Origin: Devosia sp. YR412
Lineage (GTDB): Bacteria; Pseudomonadota; Alphaproteobacteria; Rhizobiales; Devosiaceae
Direction of reading: 5' to 3'
Assembly: GCF_900110945.1 (NCBI RefSeq)
Contig: NZ_FOFL01000006.1
Location: 1-64,000, forward strand
DNA length: 64,000 bases
Part shown: piece by piece, positions 42,780 through 51,252 of the stretch
Position numbering within the stretch: the stretch's first letter is position 1
How the letters are laid out: the number at the start of each line of letters is the position of its first letter
Program-made: the position numbers and the translations under genes
The notes under the pieces: model-generated
The model's input: only the letters and a program-made list of their open reading frames with translations
Told to the model about the DNA's origin: nothing
The model's database searches: none

Positions 42780-43823
42780 ATGAATGACGAGCAAACCCCA
42801 GAGCGCTATCCCGAGCGCGCTACGATCCGAGACGTGGCGGCGCAGGCCGGCGTGTCGATCGGCACCGCCTCCAAGGCGCTCAATGGCAACGGGCGGCTAA
42901 AGCAGGAAACGCGCGACAAGGTGGTCGCCGCCGCCGATGCGCTGGGTTTCCGGCCCAATGCCATGGCGCAGAGCCTCCATCGTGCCAAGTCGATGACGGT
43001 GGGCATTCTCTCGACCGACAGTTTTGGCCGCTTCACCTTCCCCATCGTCGAGGCGCTGGAGGAGCGGCTGGCCGAGCATGGCATTGCCATCTTCATGTGT
43101 AATGCCACCGACGATCCGGCGCGCGAAAAGCAGCATCTCGACCAGTTGCTCGGCAAGCGCATCGATGGCCTGCTCGTCACCGCCCGCCGCATGGACATGC
43201 GGCCGCCCATCGCCGTGCCCGGCAAGAGCATGCCGGTGATCTATGTCTTCTCGCAGGCCGAGGACCCCGATGCGCTCTGCCTCATTCCCGACGACTACGG
43301 TGGCGCGGTGCTCGGCGTGCAGCATCTGGTCGATATCGGGCGCCAGCGCATCGCCCACATTGCCGGGCCAACCCGCTTTGAGGCGGTGACGCTGCGCCAG
43401 CAAGGCTATCTCGACACCCTCTCCAAGGCGGGCCTCAAGCCGGTAGCGAGCCACACACTCAACGGCCAATGGTCTGAACTCTGGGGCCGCGACGCCGTCG
43501 CCACGCTGTTCGACGGCAAGGCCGAAAAGCCCGATGCGCTATTCTGCGACAATGACCAGATCGCCCGCGGCGCAACCGACGCGCTGCGTGAGCTCGGTCT
43601 CTCTGTGCCCAATGATGTTGCCGTCGTCGGCTTCGATAATTGGGACGTGATGGCGCTGGCGGCGCGGCCGCCGCTGACCTCGGTCGATATGAACCTGCGT
43701 GAACTCGGCCGGGTGGCCGGGGATCGCCTGATCGCCATGATTGCCGGCGAACGCCTCAAGGGCGTCGAGCGGCTGAACTGTTCGCTGGTCGTGCGGCAAT
43801 CGTCCGACCCGTCGCAAAACTAA
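42780..43823 (+). CDS. LacI-family transcriptional regulator
   Basis: 347 residues. The N-terminal helix-turn-helix is ATIRDVAAQAGVSIGTASKA followed by the hinge helix region GFRPNAMAQSLHR. The effector domain is a periplasmic-binding-protein fold: MTVGILSTDSFGRFTFPIVE, LIPDDYGGAVLGVQHLVDIG, DALFCDNDQIARGATDALRE and VPNDVAVVGFDNWDVMALAA. It is probably the repressor of this sugar cluster, acting at the palindromes at 39448-39517, with the imported sugar or a breakdown product as inducer (inference). It lies within the operon, between permease and hydrolase genes. Confidence 0.93.
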   Translation: MNDEQTPERYPERATIRDVAAQAGVSIGTASKALNGNGRLKQETRDKVVAAADALGFRPNAMAQSLHRAKSMTVGILSTDSFGRFTFPIVEALEERLAEHGIAIFMCNATDDPAREKQHLDQLLGKRIDGLLVTARRMDMRPPIAVPGKSMPVIYVFSQAEDPDALCLIPDDYGGAVLGVQHLVDIGRQRIAHIAGPTRFEAVTLRQQGYLDTLSKAGLKPVASHTLNGQWSELWGRDAVATLFDGKAEKPDALFCDNDQIARGATDALRELGLSVPNDVAVVGFDNWDVMALAARPPLTSVDMNLRELGRVAGDRLIAMIAGERLKGVERLNCSLVVRQSSDPSQN

Positions 43824-43845
43824 GACTATTCTTGGAGGAGAAGTT

Positions 43846-45765
43846 ATGAGCCGCTACGCCCCCGTCAATTTCCCGGACGTCAAGCTGGAGGGAAAATTCT
43901 GGCACGAGAGGCTTGAGACCGTGCTCACACGGACCATTCCGAGCCAGCATAAGAAGCTCGCCGAATATACCATTCTCGACTCGCTCAAGCTCCCCAACCC
44001 ACCACCGCCGCTGCGCTTTCCGCGCCATGCCAATGGTTTTACCGTGCAGGTGTTCTGGGATTCCGATGTCGGCAAGTGGATCGAGGCGGCCAGCTATGCG
44101 CTGGCCCATCGCCGCGACGCCGATATCGAAGCCAAGATCGAGGCGATTGTGGACGACTTCGAAAAGGCCCAGGCGCCGGATGGCTATCTCAACTGCTGGT
44201 ATCTCGGCCATGAACCGGACAAGCGCTGGACCAATCTGCGCGACAATCACGAAATGTATAATGCCGGCCATATGCTGGAAGGCGCGATCGCCTATTTCCG
44301 CGTCACCGGACGACGTCGCTGGCTCGATGTGATGGAGCGCTATCTCGACCATATCTATGCCCGTTTCGGCACCGGGCCGGGGCAAAAGCGCGGCTATGAC
44401 GGGCATGAGGAAATCGAGCTGGCGCTGATCAAGCTCTATTACCTGACCGGCGAGAAGAAGCATCTCGACTTCGCCACCTATTTGATCAACGAGCGCGGCA
44501 ACCAGCATCCGCATTATTTCGATATCGAGCGCGAGGAACGCGAAGGCAAGGAGGGCAAGGCGCTCAACCAGCGCTATGTTTTCGGCAATTACGAATATAG
44601 CCAGAGCCATGTGCCGGTGCGCGAGCAGGACAAGGTGGTCGGACACGCCGTGCGCGCCATGTATCTCTATACCGCCATGGCGGACCTCGCCGCCGAGCTG
44701 AATGATCCGGCCCTGAAAAAGGCCTGCGAGACACTGTGGGACGATGTGATGGAAACCAAGATGTATGTGACGGCGGGCCTTGGCCCCTCGGCGCAGAACG
44801 AGGGTTTCACCCATGATTTCGACCTGCCCAACCAGACCGCCTATGCGGAAACCTGCGCTTCCGTGGCGCTGATTTTCTGGGCGCAGCGCATGCTGCATCT
44901 CGATCTCGACGGCAAATATGCCGACATTCTCGAACTTGCTATGTTCAACGGCGCGCTGTCCGGCCTCAGCCGCGACGGCGAGCATTATTTCTATGCCAAT
45001 CCGCTGGAAAGCGACGGCACGCCGACACGCTGGGACTGGCACACCTGCCCCTGCTGCACGATGAATGTCAGTCGCCTCGTGGCTTCGGTGGGCGGCTATT
45101 TCGTTTCGACCGCCAAGGATGGCGTGGCCTTCCACCTCTATGGCGGCATTGCCACTGAAGTGAAAATTGCTGGCACCAAGGTGGGCCTGCGCGAAGTCTC
45201 GACTTATCCATGGAATGGCGACATCAAGATCCATGTCGACCCGGAAAGCCCGGCCCAGTTCGACGTCAAGCTGCGCATCCCTGGCTGGTCATCCGGCGCG
45301 AAAGTTTCGGTCAATGGCGAGGCGGTCGATGTGTCGAAAGCTATCAGCGGCTATCTGACCATCAACCGCACCTGGGCCAAGGGTGATGTCGTCTCCCTCG
45401 ACCTGCCTATGCCACCCGTCCGCCTCTATGCCAATCCGGGCGTGCTGATGGACGTCGGCCGTGTGGCGCTGAAGCGCGGGCCATTAGTCTATTGTCTCGA
45501 AGAAGTGGACAACCCCGGCGGCCGCGTGCAGCGGCTGAAACTGCCTCGCGAAGCCACGCTCAAGGCCGAGACCCGGGCCGACCTGTTCGATGGCGTGGTG
45601 ACGCTCAAGGCCGACGCTTTGGCAATCGACGAGAGCGACTGGAATACCCTCTACCGCACCACGCCCCCAAGCCAGGGCACGGCCACCCTCACCGCCCTGC
45701 CCTATTACCTCTGGGCCAATCGCGGCCAGGGCTCGATGGTTGTTTGGGTCCCTGAGGCGAACTGA
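43846..45765 (+). CDS. GH127 beta-L-arabinofuranosidase
   Basis: A 639-residue glycoside hydrolase of family 127. Core motifs include DVGKWIEAASYALAHRRDAD, APDGYLNCWYLG and NHEMYNAGHMLEGAIAYFRV. The catalytic zinc-thiolate site can be mapped: E335 and C337 (YAETCAS) and the CPCC box C401/C403/C404, equivalent to E338, C340, C415, C417 and C418 of HypBA1. There is no signal peptide, so it acts on sugars after import. GH127 members release terminal beta-L-arabinofuranose. GGAGG lies upstream of the ATG. It closes the import-regulator-hydrolase operon. Confidence 0.93.
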   Translation: MSRYAPVNFPDVKLEGKFWHERLETVLTRTIPSQHKKLAEYTILDSLKLPNPPPPLRFPRHANGFTVQVFWDSDVGKWIEAASYALAHRRDADIEAKIEAIVDDFEKAQAPDGYLNCWYLGHEPDKRWTNLRDNHEMYNAGHMLEGAIAYFRVTGRRRWLDVMERYLDHIYARFGTGPGQKRGYDGHEEIELALIKLYYLTGEKKHLDFATYLINERGNQHPHYFDIEREEREGKEGKALNQRYVFGNYEYSQSHVPVREQDKVVGHAVRAMYLYTAMADLAAELNDPALKKACETLWDDVMETKMYVTAGLGPSAQNEGFTHDFDLPNQTAYAETCASVALIFWAQRMLHLDLDGKYADILELAMFNGALSGLSRDGEHYFYANPLESDGTPTRWDWHTCPCCTMNVSRLVASVGGYFVSTAKDGVAFHLYGGIATEVKIAGTKVGLREVSTYPWNGDIKIHVDPESPAQFDVKLRIPGWSSGAKVSVNGEAVDVSKAISGYLTINRTWAKGDVVSLDLPMPPVRLYANPGVLMDVGRVALKRGPLVYCLEEVDNPGGRVQRLKLPREATLKAETRADLFDGVVTLKADALAIDESDWNTLYRTTPPSQGTATLTALPYYLWANRGQGSMVVWVPEAN

Positions 45766-45775
45766 GCGCAAACAA

Positions 45776-45808
45776 AAACCGGCGTCCCTTGCGGGACGCC
45801 GGCTTTGT
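45776..45808. terminator. Bidirectional terminator between GH127 and PRC-barrel genes
   Basis: A perfect 10-bp stem (45779-45788 with 45793-45802) around TTGC, preceded by an A-run and followed by CTTTGT. It sits between two convergent genes and can serve both. Confidence 0.85.
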
Positions 45809-45827
45809 CTAAGCGCTAGCCTGGAGA

Positions 45828-46217
45828 CTAGATCCAGTAAGGCGCCACGCCGTAATAGTCGTAGACGCGGCGACCATTCTCGGCCGACCAGAAGCCATCG
45901 TCTTCGTCACGATACTTCGGCGCGCCTTCGAGCTGGTCCTTGGTCACATCGACGCGATAGCCGCCGAGGCTTTCGTCATAGTTCAGCTTGGTCCAGGGCA
46001 GCGGATAGTGGTCGTGGCCAATGCCCAGGAAGCCGCCGAAGCTCAGCACGGCATAGGAAACCTTGCCGCTGCGCTTTTCGACCAAAATGCGTTCAATGGA
46101 ACCGATGTGCTCGCCATTGGGGTCGTAGACCTTGGTGCCCTCGACCTTGTCGGAAGCGATCAGATCGTGGGTTTCCTTGACGTCTGCATCGGTTTTGCGA
46201 ATGTCATCGTAAGCCAT
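45828..46217 (-). CDS. PRC-barrel domain-containing protein
   Basis: 129 residues. The N-terminal half is a PRC-barrel: LIASDKVEGTKVYDPNGEHI, GSIERILVEKRSGKVSYAVL and SFGGFLGIGHDHYPLPWTKL. The C-terminal tail is tyrosine- and acid-rich (VYDYYGVAPYW). Such stand-alone alphaproteobacterial PRC-barrel proteins are soluble and of unknown function, often stress-induced. GGAGCTC before ATG 46217 sets the start; the upstream frame extension is spurious. Confidence 0.88.
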   Translation of the reverse strand: MAYDDIRKTDADVKETHDLIASDKVEGTKVYDPNGEHIGSIERILVEKRSGKVSYAVLSFGGFLGIGHDHYPLPWTKLNYDESLGGYRVDVTKDQLEGAPKYRDEDDGFWSAENGRRVYDYYGVAPYWI

Positions 46218-46385
46218 TTTCGAGCTCCTCTTTGGTGGGTGTGACAGGTCAACGGGTGCAGCGGGCGATGAGTTCCGCCTGAAAAAACCGTGATCTGGGG
46301 AACCGCTGGCGTCGATCCGGAACCCCTTGCCCCGGCGGCGCATTGCTCTGTCCGAGGGTCATCCGACCCAGCAAGGAGACGCGCC

Positions 46386-46634
46386 ATGATCATTGACAGC
46401 CTCCGCATGGACGACACCGACGTCACGCCCATGGCTATTGCCCATAACAGCCTGTTCACCGCCAAGGAAAAGCTCGAGCTGCTCACCCAGCTCAAGTCCG
46501 ATGCCGCGGCCGCCGGTGAAGAAGGCCATGAACTCGGCTTTGACGCCGAGGAGATCGACCGCGCTATCGCCGAAGTGCACAAGAGCGTGCAGGACGGCGT
46601 TGGCCCGCAAACCGTGATCAAGGGAGATTTCTGA
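46386..46634 (+). CDS. Small acidic hypothetical protein (82 aa)
   Basis: 82 residues, acidic, predicted helical: MDDTDVTPMAIAHNSLFTAK, LELLTQLKSDAAAAGEEGHE, FDAEEIDRAIAEVHKSVQDG. No named family is recognised. AAGGAG lies 7 nt upstream of ATG 46386. It is followed by a membrane-anchored gene with a TGATG overlap, so the two are coupled. It lies divergent from the PRC-barrel gene, which suggests a shared stress-related context, but there is no direct evidence of function. Confidence 0.7.
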   Translation: MIIDSLRMDDTDVTPMAIAHNSLFTAKEKLELLTQLKSDAAAAGEEGHELGFDAEEIDRAIAEVHKSVQDGVGPQTVIKGDF

Positions 46635-46966
46635 TGGCAACCGCACCCAAGCAGCCCACACCGACCGTCGCCAGCGTCGACAATCTGATCGACGAAAACG
46701 GCGCCCGCATTGATGTGCCCGACGCCTCGCCGATCAAGGTGGCCGGCGAGCACGAAGACAGCGTCGCCGCCACCGGCCCAACCAATTGGTGGCTCTATGG
46801 CATCCTCGGCCTCGGCATCGTCATCGCCGTGCTCTTCGTGATGCAGATGTTCCAGGGGGCGCCAGCAACCGATGTTCAGCCGGGCACGCCGACATCGGAA
46901 AGCGTCGTGGCGCCTGCAGCCGATCCGGCCGTGCCAGTGGCCGAGCCGGTCGTTCCGACGCCTTAA
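46634..46966 (+). CDS. Small single-pass membrane protein (110 aa)
   Basis: 110 residues. A soluble, acidic N-terminal part is followed by one membrane segment (WWLYGILGLGIVIAVLFVMQ, about residues 52-71) and a Pro/Ala/Thr-rich tail. No family is recognised. The start overlaps the upstream stop by 1 nt (TGATG), so it is made with its neighbour. The low-complexity tail could reach into the periplasm. Confidence 0.68.
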   Translation: MATAPKQPTPTVASVDNLIDENGARIDVPDASPIKVAGEHEDSVAATGPTNWWLYGILGLGIVIAVLFVMQMFQGAPATDVQPGTPTSESVVAPAADPAVPVAEPVVPTP

Positions 46967-47007
46967 CAGACGGCTCAAGGGAGCTCAGGTCGCCCCCCAC
47001 CCACAGT

Positions 47008-47136
47008 GTCACCCCGGCCTTGAGCCGGGGCCCATCCTGAAATGGCTTTGCGGCCGCCAGGTCGTTGGGCTTGTTCCACCCACCTTGCGGCGGTGGTCCG
47101 CACTCAAGTTGGGCCCCGGCTCAAGGCCGGGGTGAC
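47008..47136. repeat. Long inverted-repeat pair (BIME-like)
   Basis: Two 27-bp arms, 47008-47034 and 47110-47136, are perfect reverse complements 75 nt apart. Each arm itself contains a GGCC-rich palindrome (CCCCGGCCTTGAGCCGGGG). This is the layout of interspersed extragenic palindromes. It lies between convergent genes and differs in sequence from the 5600 and 40880 elements, so it is a second repeat family. Confidence 0.85.
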
Positions 47137-47164
47137 ATCGCGTTTTGGGTCAACTCTGGTGCAA

Positions 47165-47196
47165 AACAAAAAAAGGCGGGCCAAAGCCCGCCTTCC
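47165..47196 (-). terminator. Terminator of the OmpA-type lipoprotein gene
   Basis: A perfect 9-bp stem (47173-47181 with 47186-47194) and a 4-nt loop. On the minus strand it is followed by TTTTTTT. It lies 22 nt after the stop codon of the gene at 47218-47883. Confidence 0.92.
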
Positions 47197-47217
47197 ATAT
47201 TCTTACGACCACCCAAC

Positions 47218-47883
47218 TTACCCGTTGATCGGCGACAGCTGGATTTCGACGCGACGGTTCTGGGCGCGGCCGGCCTCCGTGGCATTCGAAGCGATCGGCG
47301 AGGTGTCGCCCTTGCCTTCGATGTAGAAGCGCTGCTGGTTGATGCCCTGGTTGGCCAGGATTGTCGCCACCGAGACGGCGCGGCGCTGGCTGAGTGACAG
47401 ATTGTAGCTTGCCCCGCCGACATTGTCGGTGTGGCCATAGACATTGACCGAGGTCTGGTCGAACTTCTTGAGCACCAGGGCGACCGAAACGAGCGTCGAG
47501 TTGAAAGCGGGGTTCACCGTCGACTGGTCGGTGGCGAAGGTGATGTTGGACGGCATGTTGAGGATGATCTGCTGGCCGACGCGGGTCACCGAAACACCGG
47601 TCCCCTGCAGCTGGGCGCGCAGTTCGGCTTCCTGCTGGTCCATATAGCTGCCAATGCCGGCACCGGCGAGACCGCCGACACCCGCGCCGATCAGCGCGCC
47701 GACGCCGGCATCACCGCCGGTGGCCGAGCCGATGAGCGCGCCAGCCAAGGCGCCGCCGCCGGCGCCGATCAGCGTGCCGCCTGCGGTGTTGGAAAGCTGC
47801 GACTGGCCGGTATAGGGATTGGTGGTGGTGCAGGCGGTGAGCGCCAGCGTCGCGGCAAGCGCGACCAAGATCTTGAACTTCAT
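47218..47883 (-). CDS. OmpA-family lipoprotein with glycine zipper (YiaD-like)
   Basis: 221 residues. The signal peptide ends in the lipobox ALTAC (Cys18). A glycine-zipper segment (GGTLIGAGGGALAGALIGSA and GVGALIGAGVGGLAGAGIGS) follows, then a C-terminal OmpA peptidoglycan-binding domain (NITFATDQSTVNPAFNSTLV, VYGHTDNVGGASYNLSLSQR, AGRAQNRRVEIQL). It is an outer-membrane lipoprotein that tethers the membrane to peptidoglycan. ATG 47883 is chosen because the lipoprotein signal begins there; the longer frame is spurious. Confidence 0.93.
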   Translation of the reverse strand: MKFKILVALAATLALTACTTTNPYTGQSQLSNTAGGTLIGAGGGALAGALIGSATGGDAGVGALIGAGVGGLAGAGIGSYMDQQEAELRAQLQGTGVSVTRVGQQIILNMPSNITFATDQSTVNPAFNSTLVSVALVLKKFDQTSVNVYGHTDNVGGASYNLSLSQRRAVSVATILANQGINQQRFYIEGKGDTSPIASNATEAGRAQNRRVEIQLSPING

Positions 47884-48192
47884 GACTATCCCCCTGAAGG
47901 ATTCGGACTGTGGCCCGTTGGTGCATAGTGAATACGGCAGGATGGTGGTGAAGCATAGTGCCTGAACGGCAGATGAATACTGGACAAAGCGGAGTTTTGC
48001 CGCGGCGAGGAATGCTGACTTCGATTGTCCGCGTGGCGCCGCGATCACGAAGTGGCGAAAATCCGGAAATTGCCCCCAAAGGCGCGCATTGACGCATTGG
48101 CAGGCTGGTCGCCAGACTTTAGAATGCTTCTCATGTTGAGCCGTCGCCGCCCGTCGCGAAAACGCCTCTCCGCCCCGCAACCGCGCGTCACA

Positions 48193-48206
48193 TTGACCTC
48201 TGTCAA
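48193..48206 (+). promoter_or_regulatory. FNR/FixK-type box upstream of hemA
   Basis: TTGACCTCTGTCAA is a perfect inverted repeat (TTGAC-N4-GTCAA), within the consensus for FNR/FixK/FnrL proteins. It is centred about 85 nt before the hemA start codon. Oxygen control of hemA by FnrL or FixK is known in other alphaproteobacteria. The rest of the 400-nt gap 47884-48284 shows no coding frame that I trust. Confidence 0.7.
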
Positions 48207-48284
48207 TGCGTCTGCTGCGGATCTAGCTATGGCTCGTTCGCCGGCACCCTTAAGCGCCGACGCCGGGCACAGAAGGACGTTTCG

Positions 48285-49565
48285 ATGGACTATCGCGGCA
48301 TATTCGAAGATGCAGTGGACACGCTGCGGGCCGAAAAGCGCTACCGCGTCTTTGCCGATCTCGAACGCATCGCCGGCCAGTTTCCGCGCGCCATCTATCG
48401 CGACGACGCCGACAACCAGCGCGAAATCACCATCTGGTGCTCCAATGACTATCTCGGCATGGGCCAGCACGCCAAGGTGATCGGCGCCATGCAGGAAACC
48501 GCCGGCAAGCTCGGCGTCGGCTCGGGCGGCACGCGCAATATTTCCGGCACAAACCGGCCTCTTGTTGAACTGGAACGCTCGCTCGCCGACCTGCACCGCA
48601 AGGAAGGCGCCCTGGTCTTCACCTCGGGCTTTGTCTCCAATGAAGCCGCCATCGCCACCATCGCGCGGCTGCTGCCCGATTGCGTGATTTTCTCCGACCA
48701 GCTCAACCACGCTTCGATGATCCAGGGCGTGCGCCAGTCCGGCATGGAAAAGAAGATTTTCCGCCACAATGACGTCGCCCACCTGCGCGATCTTCTGGCG
48801 GCAGTGGACCGCAAGCGGCCCAAGCTGATCTGCTTTGAATCGGTCTATTCAATGGATGGCGATATCGCCCCCATCAAGGAAATCTGCGACCTGGCCGAGG
48901 AATTCGGCGCGCTGACCTATATCGACGAAGTCCATGCCGTCGGCATGTACGGCCCGCGCGGCGGCGGCATTGCCGAGCGCGACGGCCTGATGGATCGCAT
49001 CGATATCGTCGAAGGCACTTTGGCCAAGGGCTTCGGCACCATGGGCGGTTATATCGCGGCCAACCGCGCCATCATTGATGCGGTCCGCTCCTATGCCCCC
49101 GAATTCATCTTCACCACCTCGCTGCCCCCCGCCCTCTGCGCCGCCGCCCGCGCCTCGATCGAGCATCTCAAGGGCTCGAGCCATGAGCGCATCATGCACC
49201 AGCGCCAGGCGCGCCTGACCAAGGCGATCCTCGCCGATGCCGGCCTGCCGGTGATGGAGACCGATACCCATATCGTGCCGCTGATCGTCGGCGATGCCCG
49301 CGCGGTCAAGGCCGCCAGCGACATGCTGCTCGACAAGCACAATATCTACATCCAGCCGATCAATTACCCGACCGTCCCCAAAGGCACCGAGCGCCTGCGC
49401 ATCACCCCGACGCCGCTGCACACCGACGAAATGATCTTCGCCCTGCGCCACGCCCTGGTCAGCGTCTGGACCAGCCTCGAGCTGCCGCGCGAAGCCGCCG
49501 ACGCCAAGATCACGGCCCGCAAGCTGACATCGGGTGACCTGACCCTGCCGACCATCGGCGGGTAA
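48285..49565 (+). CDS. hemA: 5-aminolevulinate synthase
   Basis: A 426-residue PLP-dependent enzyme that condenses glycine and succinyl-CoA to 5-aminolevulinate, the first step of haem synthesis in alphaproteobacteria (Shemin pathway). Motifs include [47 protein letters not shown] (D214, H217) and the PLP-binding K248 in [13 protein letters not shown]. Length and start are standard. It has a putative anaerobic regulator box upstream and its own terminator downstream. Confidence 0.97.
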   Translation: MDYRGIFEDAVDTLRAEKRYRVFADLERIAGQFPRAIYRDDADNQREITIWCSNDYLGMGQHAKVIGAMQETAGKLGVGSGGTRNISGTNRPLVELERSLADLHRKEGALVFTSGFVSNEAAIATIARLLPDCVIFSDQLNHASMIQGVRQSGMEKKIFRHNDVAHLRDLLAAVDRKRPKLICFESVYSMDGDIAPIKEICDLAEEFGALTYIDEVHAVGMYGPRGGGIAERDGLMDRIDIVEGTLAKGFGTMGGYIAANRAIIDAVRSYAPEFIFTTSLPPALCAAARASIEHLKGSSHERIMHQRQARLTKAILADAGLPVMETDTHIVPLIVGDARAVKAASDMLLDKHNIYIQPINYPTVPKGTERLRITPTPLHTDEMIFALRHALVSVWTSLELPREAADAKITARKLTSGDLTLPTIGG

Positions 49566-49567
49566 TT

Positions 49568-49594
49568 CCAAGCGCCCGACGGGCGCTTGGCTTC
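49568..49594. terminator. Terminator between convergent hemA and emrB
   Basis: A perfect 10-bp stem (49568-49577 with 49581-49590) around GAC, 3 nt after the hemA stop. The downstream sequence is CTTC, so the U-run is weak. Confidence 0.75.
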
Positions 49595-49617
49595 ACTGCT
49601 TTCCAGCAACCCGACTG

Positions 49618-51186
49618 CTATTCCCCCATCGCATGGGCGCGTTCGATGGCCAGCTCTTCCTTGCTCTTGGGCGGTGCCAGCTTGTCCTTCTTGGGGCCGC
49701 GCAGCATCAGGATCAGCGGGATGGAGCCGATGCTGAGCAGCATCATCAGCCAGAAGTCGTCGAGATAGGCGAGGATGGCCGACTGCTGCTGCACGAGGCC
49801 ATTGACCTGGGCGATGACCTGGGCGCTGCCGGACAGCAGGCTCGGCATCTGGGTCTGCACCGCCGTCGAGGAAAACGTCAGCCGCTCGGCCAGTTCGGCG
49901 TGGTTGACCTGCATCATCATGGTCAGCACGGCCGAGACCAGCGAGATGCCGATGCCCTGCCCCATGTTGCGCACCAGGCTGAACATGGCCGTCGCATCGG
50001 CGCGCACCTTGGGCAGGATGGTGGCAAAGGCCATGGTCGACAGCGGCACGAAGAGGAACCCCATGCCAAAGCCCTGCATGGCCCCGGTGGTGATCACCGG
50101 CCAATAGTCCATCTGCAGGTTGAAGCTGGTCATCTGCCACAGCGACACGCTCATCAGGATAGCGCCGAACAGCATCAGGATGCGCGCATCCACCTTGCCG
50201 CTGAGCCGGCCGACGATCATCATCGACACCATGGTGGCGACGCCGCGCGGCGCCATCAGCAGGCCGGTGAACACCACCGAATAGCCCATCAGGTTCTGCA
50301 GCAGGGGCGGCAGCAAGGCCAGGCCCGAGAACAGGGTAATGCCCATCACCAGCATCATCACCGAGGCCAGCGAGAAGTTGAAATCCTTGAACATGCGCAG
50401 GTCGACGAAGGGCTGTTTGGCCGTCAGCGAATGGACGATGAACACCCAGAGGCCCGAAATAACCAGGCCAAGCTCGATCCAGGTCTCGGTCGACTGGAAC
50501 CAGCTGTTTTCGGCGCCGCGGTCGAGCATCAGCTGCAGCGCGCCGACCGACAGGGCCAGCATGCCGAAGCCGAAGAAGTCGAAGCGCCGGACCTTGATCT
50601 CAGTCTGGGGCATGTAGAGCAGCAGCATGGCGACGCAGACCACGCCCACCGGCACGTTGACCAGGAACACCCAGCGCCAGTCGAAGCTCTCGGTCAGCCA
50701 GCCGCCCAGCGTCGGCCCGATGATCGGCGCCACCATGATGCCCATGCCATAGATGGCCATGGCCTGGCCGATGCGTTCCTTGGGATTGATATTGAGCAGC
50801 ACGGTCTGCGCCAATGGCGCGATCATCGCGCCACACAGGCCCTGCAAAATACGGAAAATCACCATTTCCGGCAGGCTGGTGGCAATGCCGCACAGTGCCG
50901 AGGCCACGGTAAAGCCGATCACGGCAAAGATGAACAATTGCCGCTGCCCGAGCCGGTCGGCCATCCAGCCGGTCAGTGGTGTGGCGATGGCCGCCGCAAC
51001 GATATAGGAGGTCAGCACCCAGGTGATTTCATTCTGCGCCGCGCCCAGTGCCGAGGCCATATGCGGCAGCGCCACATTGGCAATCGTGGTGTCGAGCACC
51101 TGCATGATGGTGCCCAGCATCAGGGCCACGGTGAGCATGCCCTTGTTCTTGACTATGACGGCGGGTTGGGATGCAACGTCGGCCAT
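49618..51186 (-). CDS. emrB: DHA2-family MFS multidrug efflux permease (EmrB-like)
   Basis: A 522-residue, 14-segment transporter. MLGTIMQVLDTTIANVALPH opens TM1. Motif A is GWMADRLGQRQLFIFAVIGF, with ILQGLCGAMIAPLAQTVLLN and motif C-like AIYGMGIMVAPIIGPTLGGW in TM5. These are hallmarks of EmrB/QacA drug:H+ antiporters. With the periplasmic adaptor EmrA encoded 66 nt upstream it expels hydrophobic compounds. It is the third gene of the marR-emrA-emrB operon. Confidence 0.94.
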   Translation of the reverse strand: MADVASQPAVIVKNKGMLTVALMLGTIMQVLDTTIANVALPHMASALGAAQNEITWVLTSYIVAAAIATPLTGWMADRLGQRQLFIFAVIGFTVASALCGIATSLPEMVIFRILQGLCGAMIAPLAQTVLLNINPKERIGQAMAIYGMGIMVAPIIGPTLGGWLTESFDWRWVFLVNVPVGVVCVAMLLLYMPQTEIKVRRFDFFGFGMLALSVGALQLMLDRGAENSWFQSTETWIELGLVISGLWVFIVHSLTAKQPFVDLRMFKDFNFSLASVMMLVMGITLFSGLALLPPLLQNLMGYSVVFTGLLMAPRGVATMVSMMIVGRLSGKVDARILMLFGAILMSVSLWQMTSFNLQMDYWPVITTGAMQGFGMGFLFVPLSTMAFATILPKVRADATAMFSLVRNMGQGIGISLVSAVLTMMMQVNHAELAERLTFSSTAVQTQMPSLLSGSAQVIAQVNGLVQQQSAILAYLDDFWLMMLLSIGSIPLILMLRGPKKDKLAPPKSKEELAIERAHAMGE

Positions 51187-51252
51187 GGCGGCCTCCAGAA
51201 AATGGGGTGGATGCCGCGCGCGGCGGCATCCCTTTTCGGCCTGGCTGTCGGC

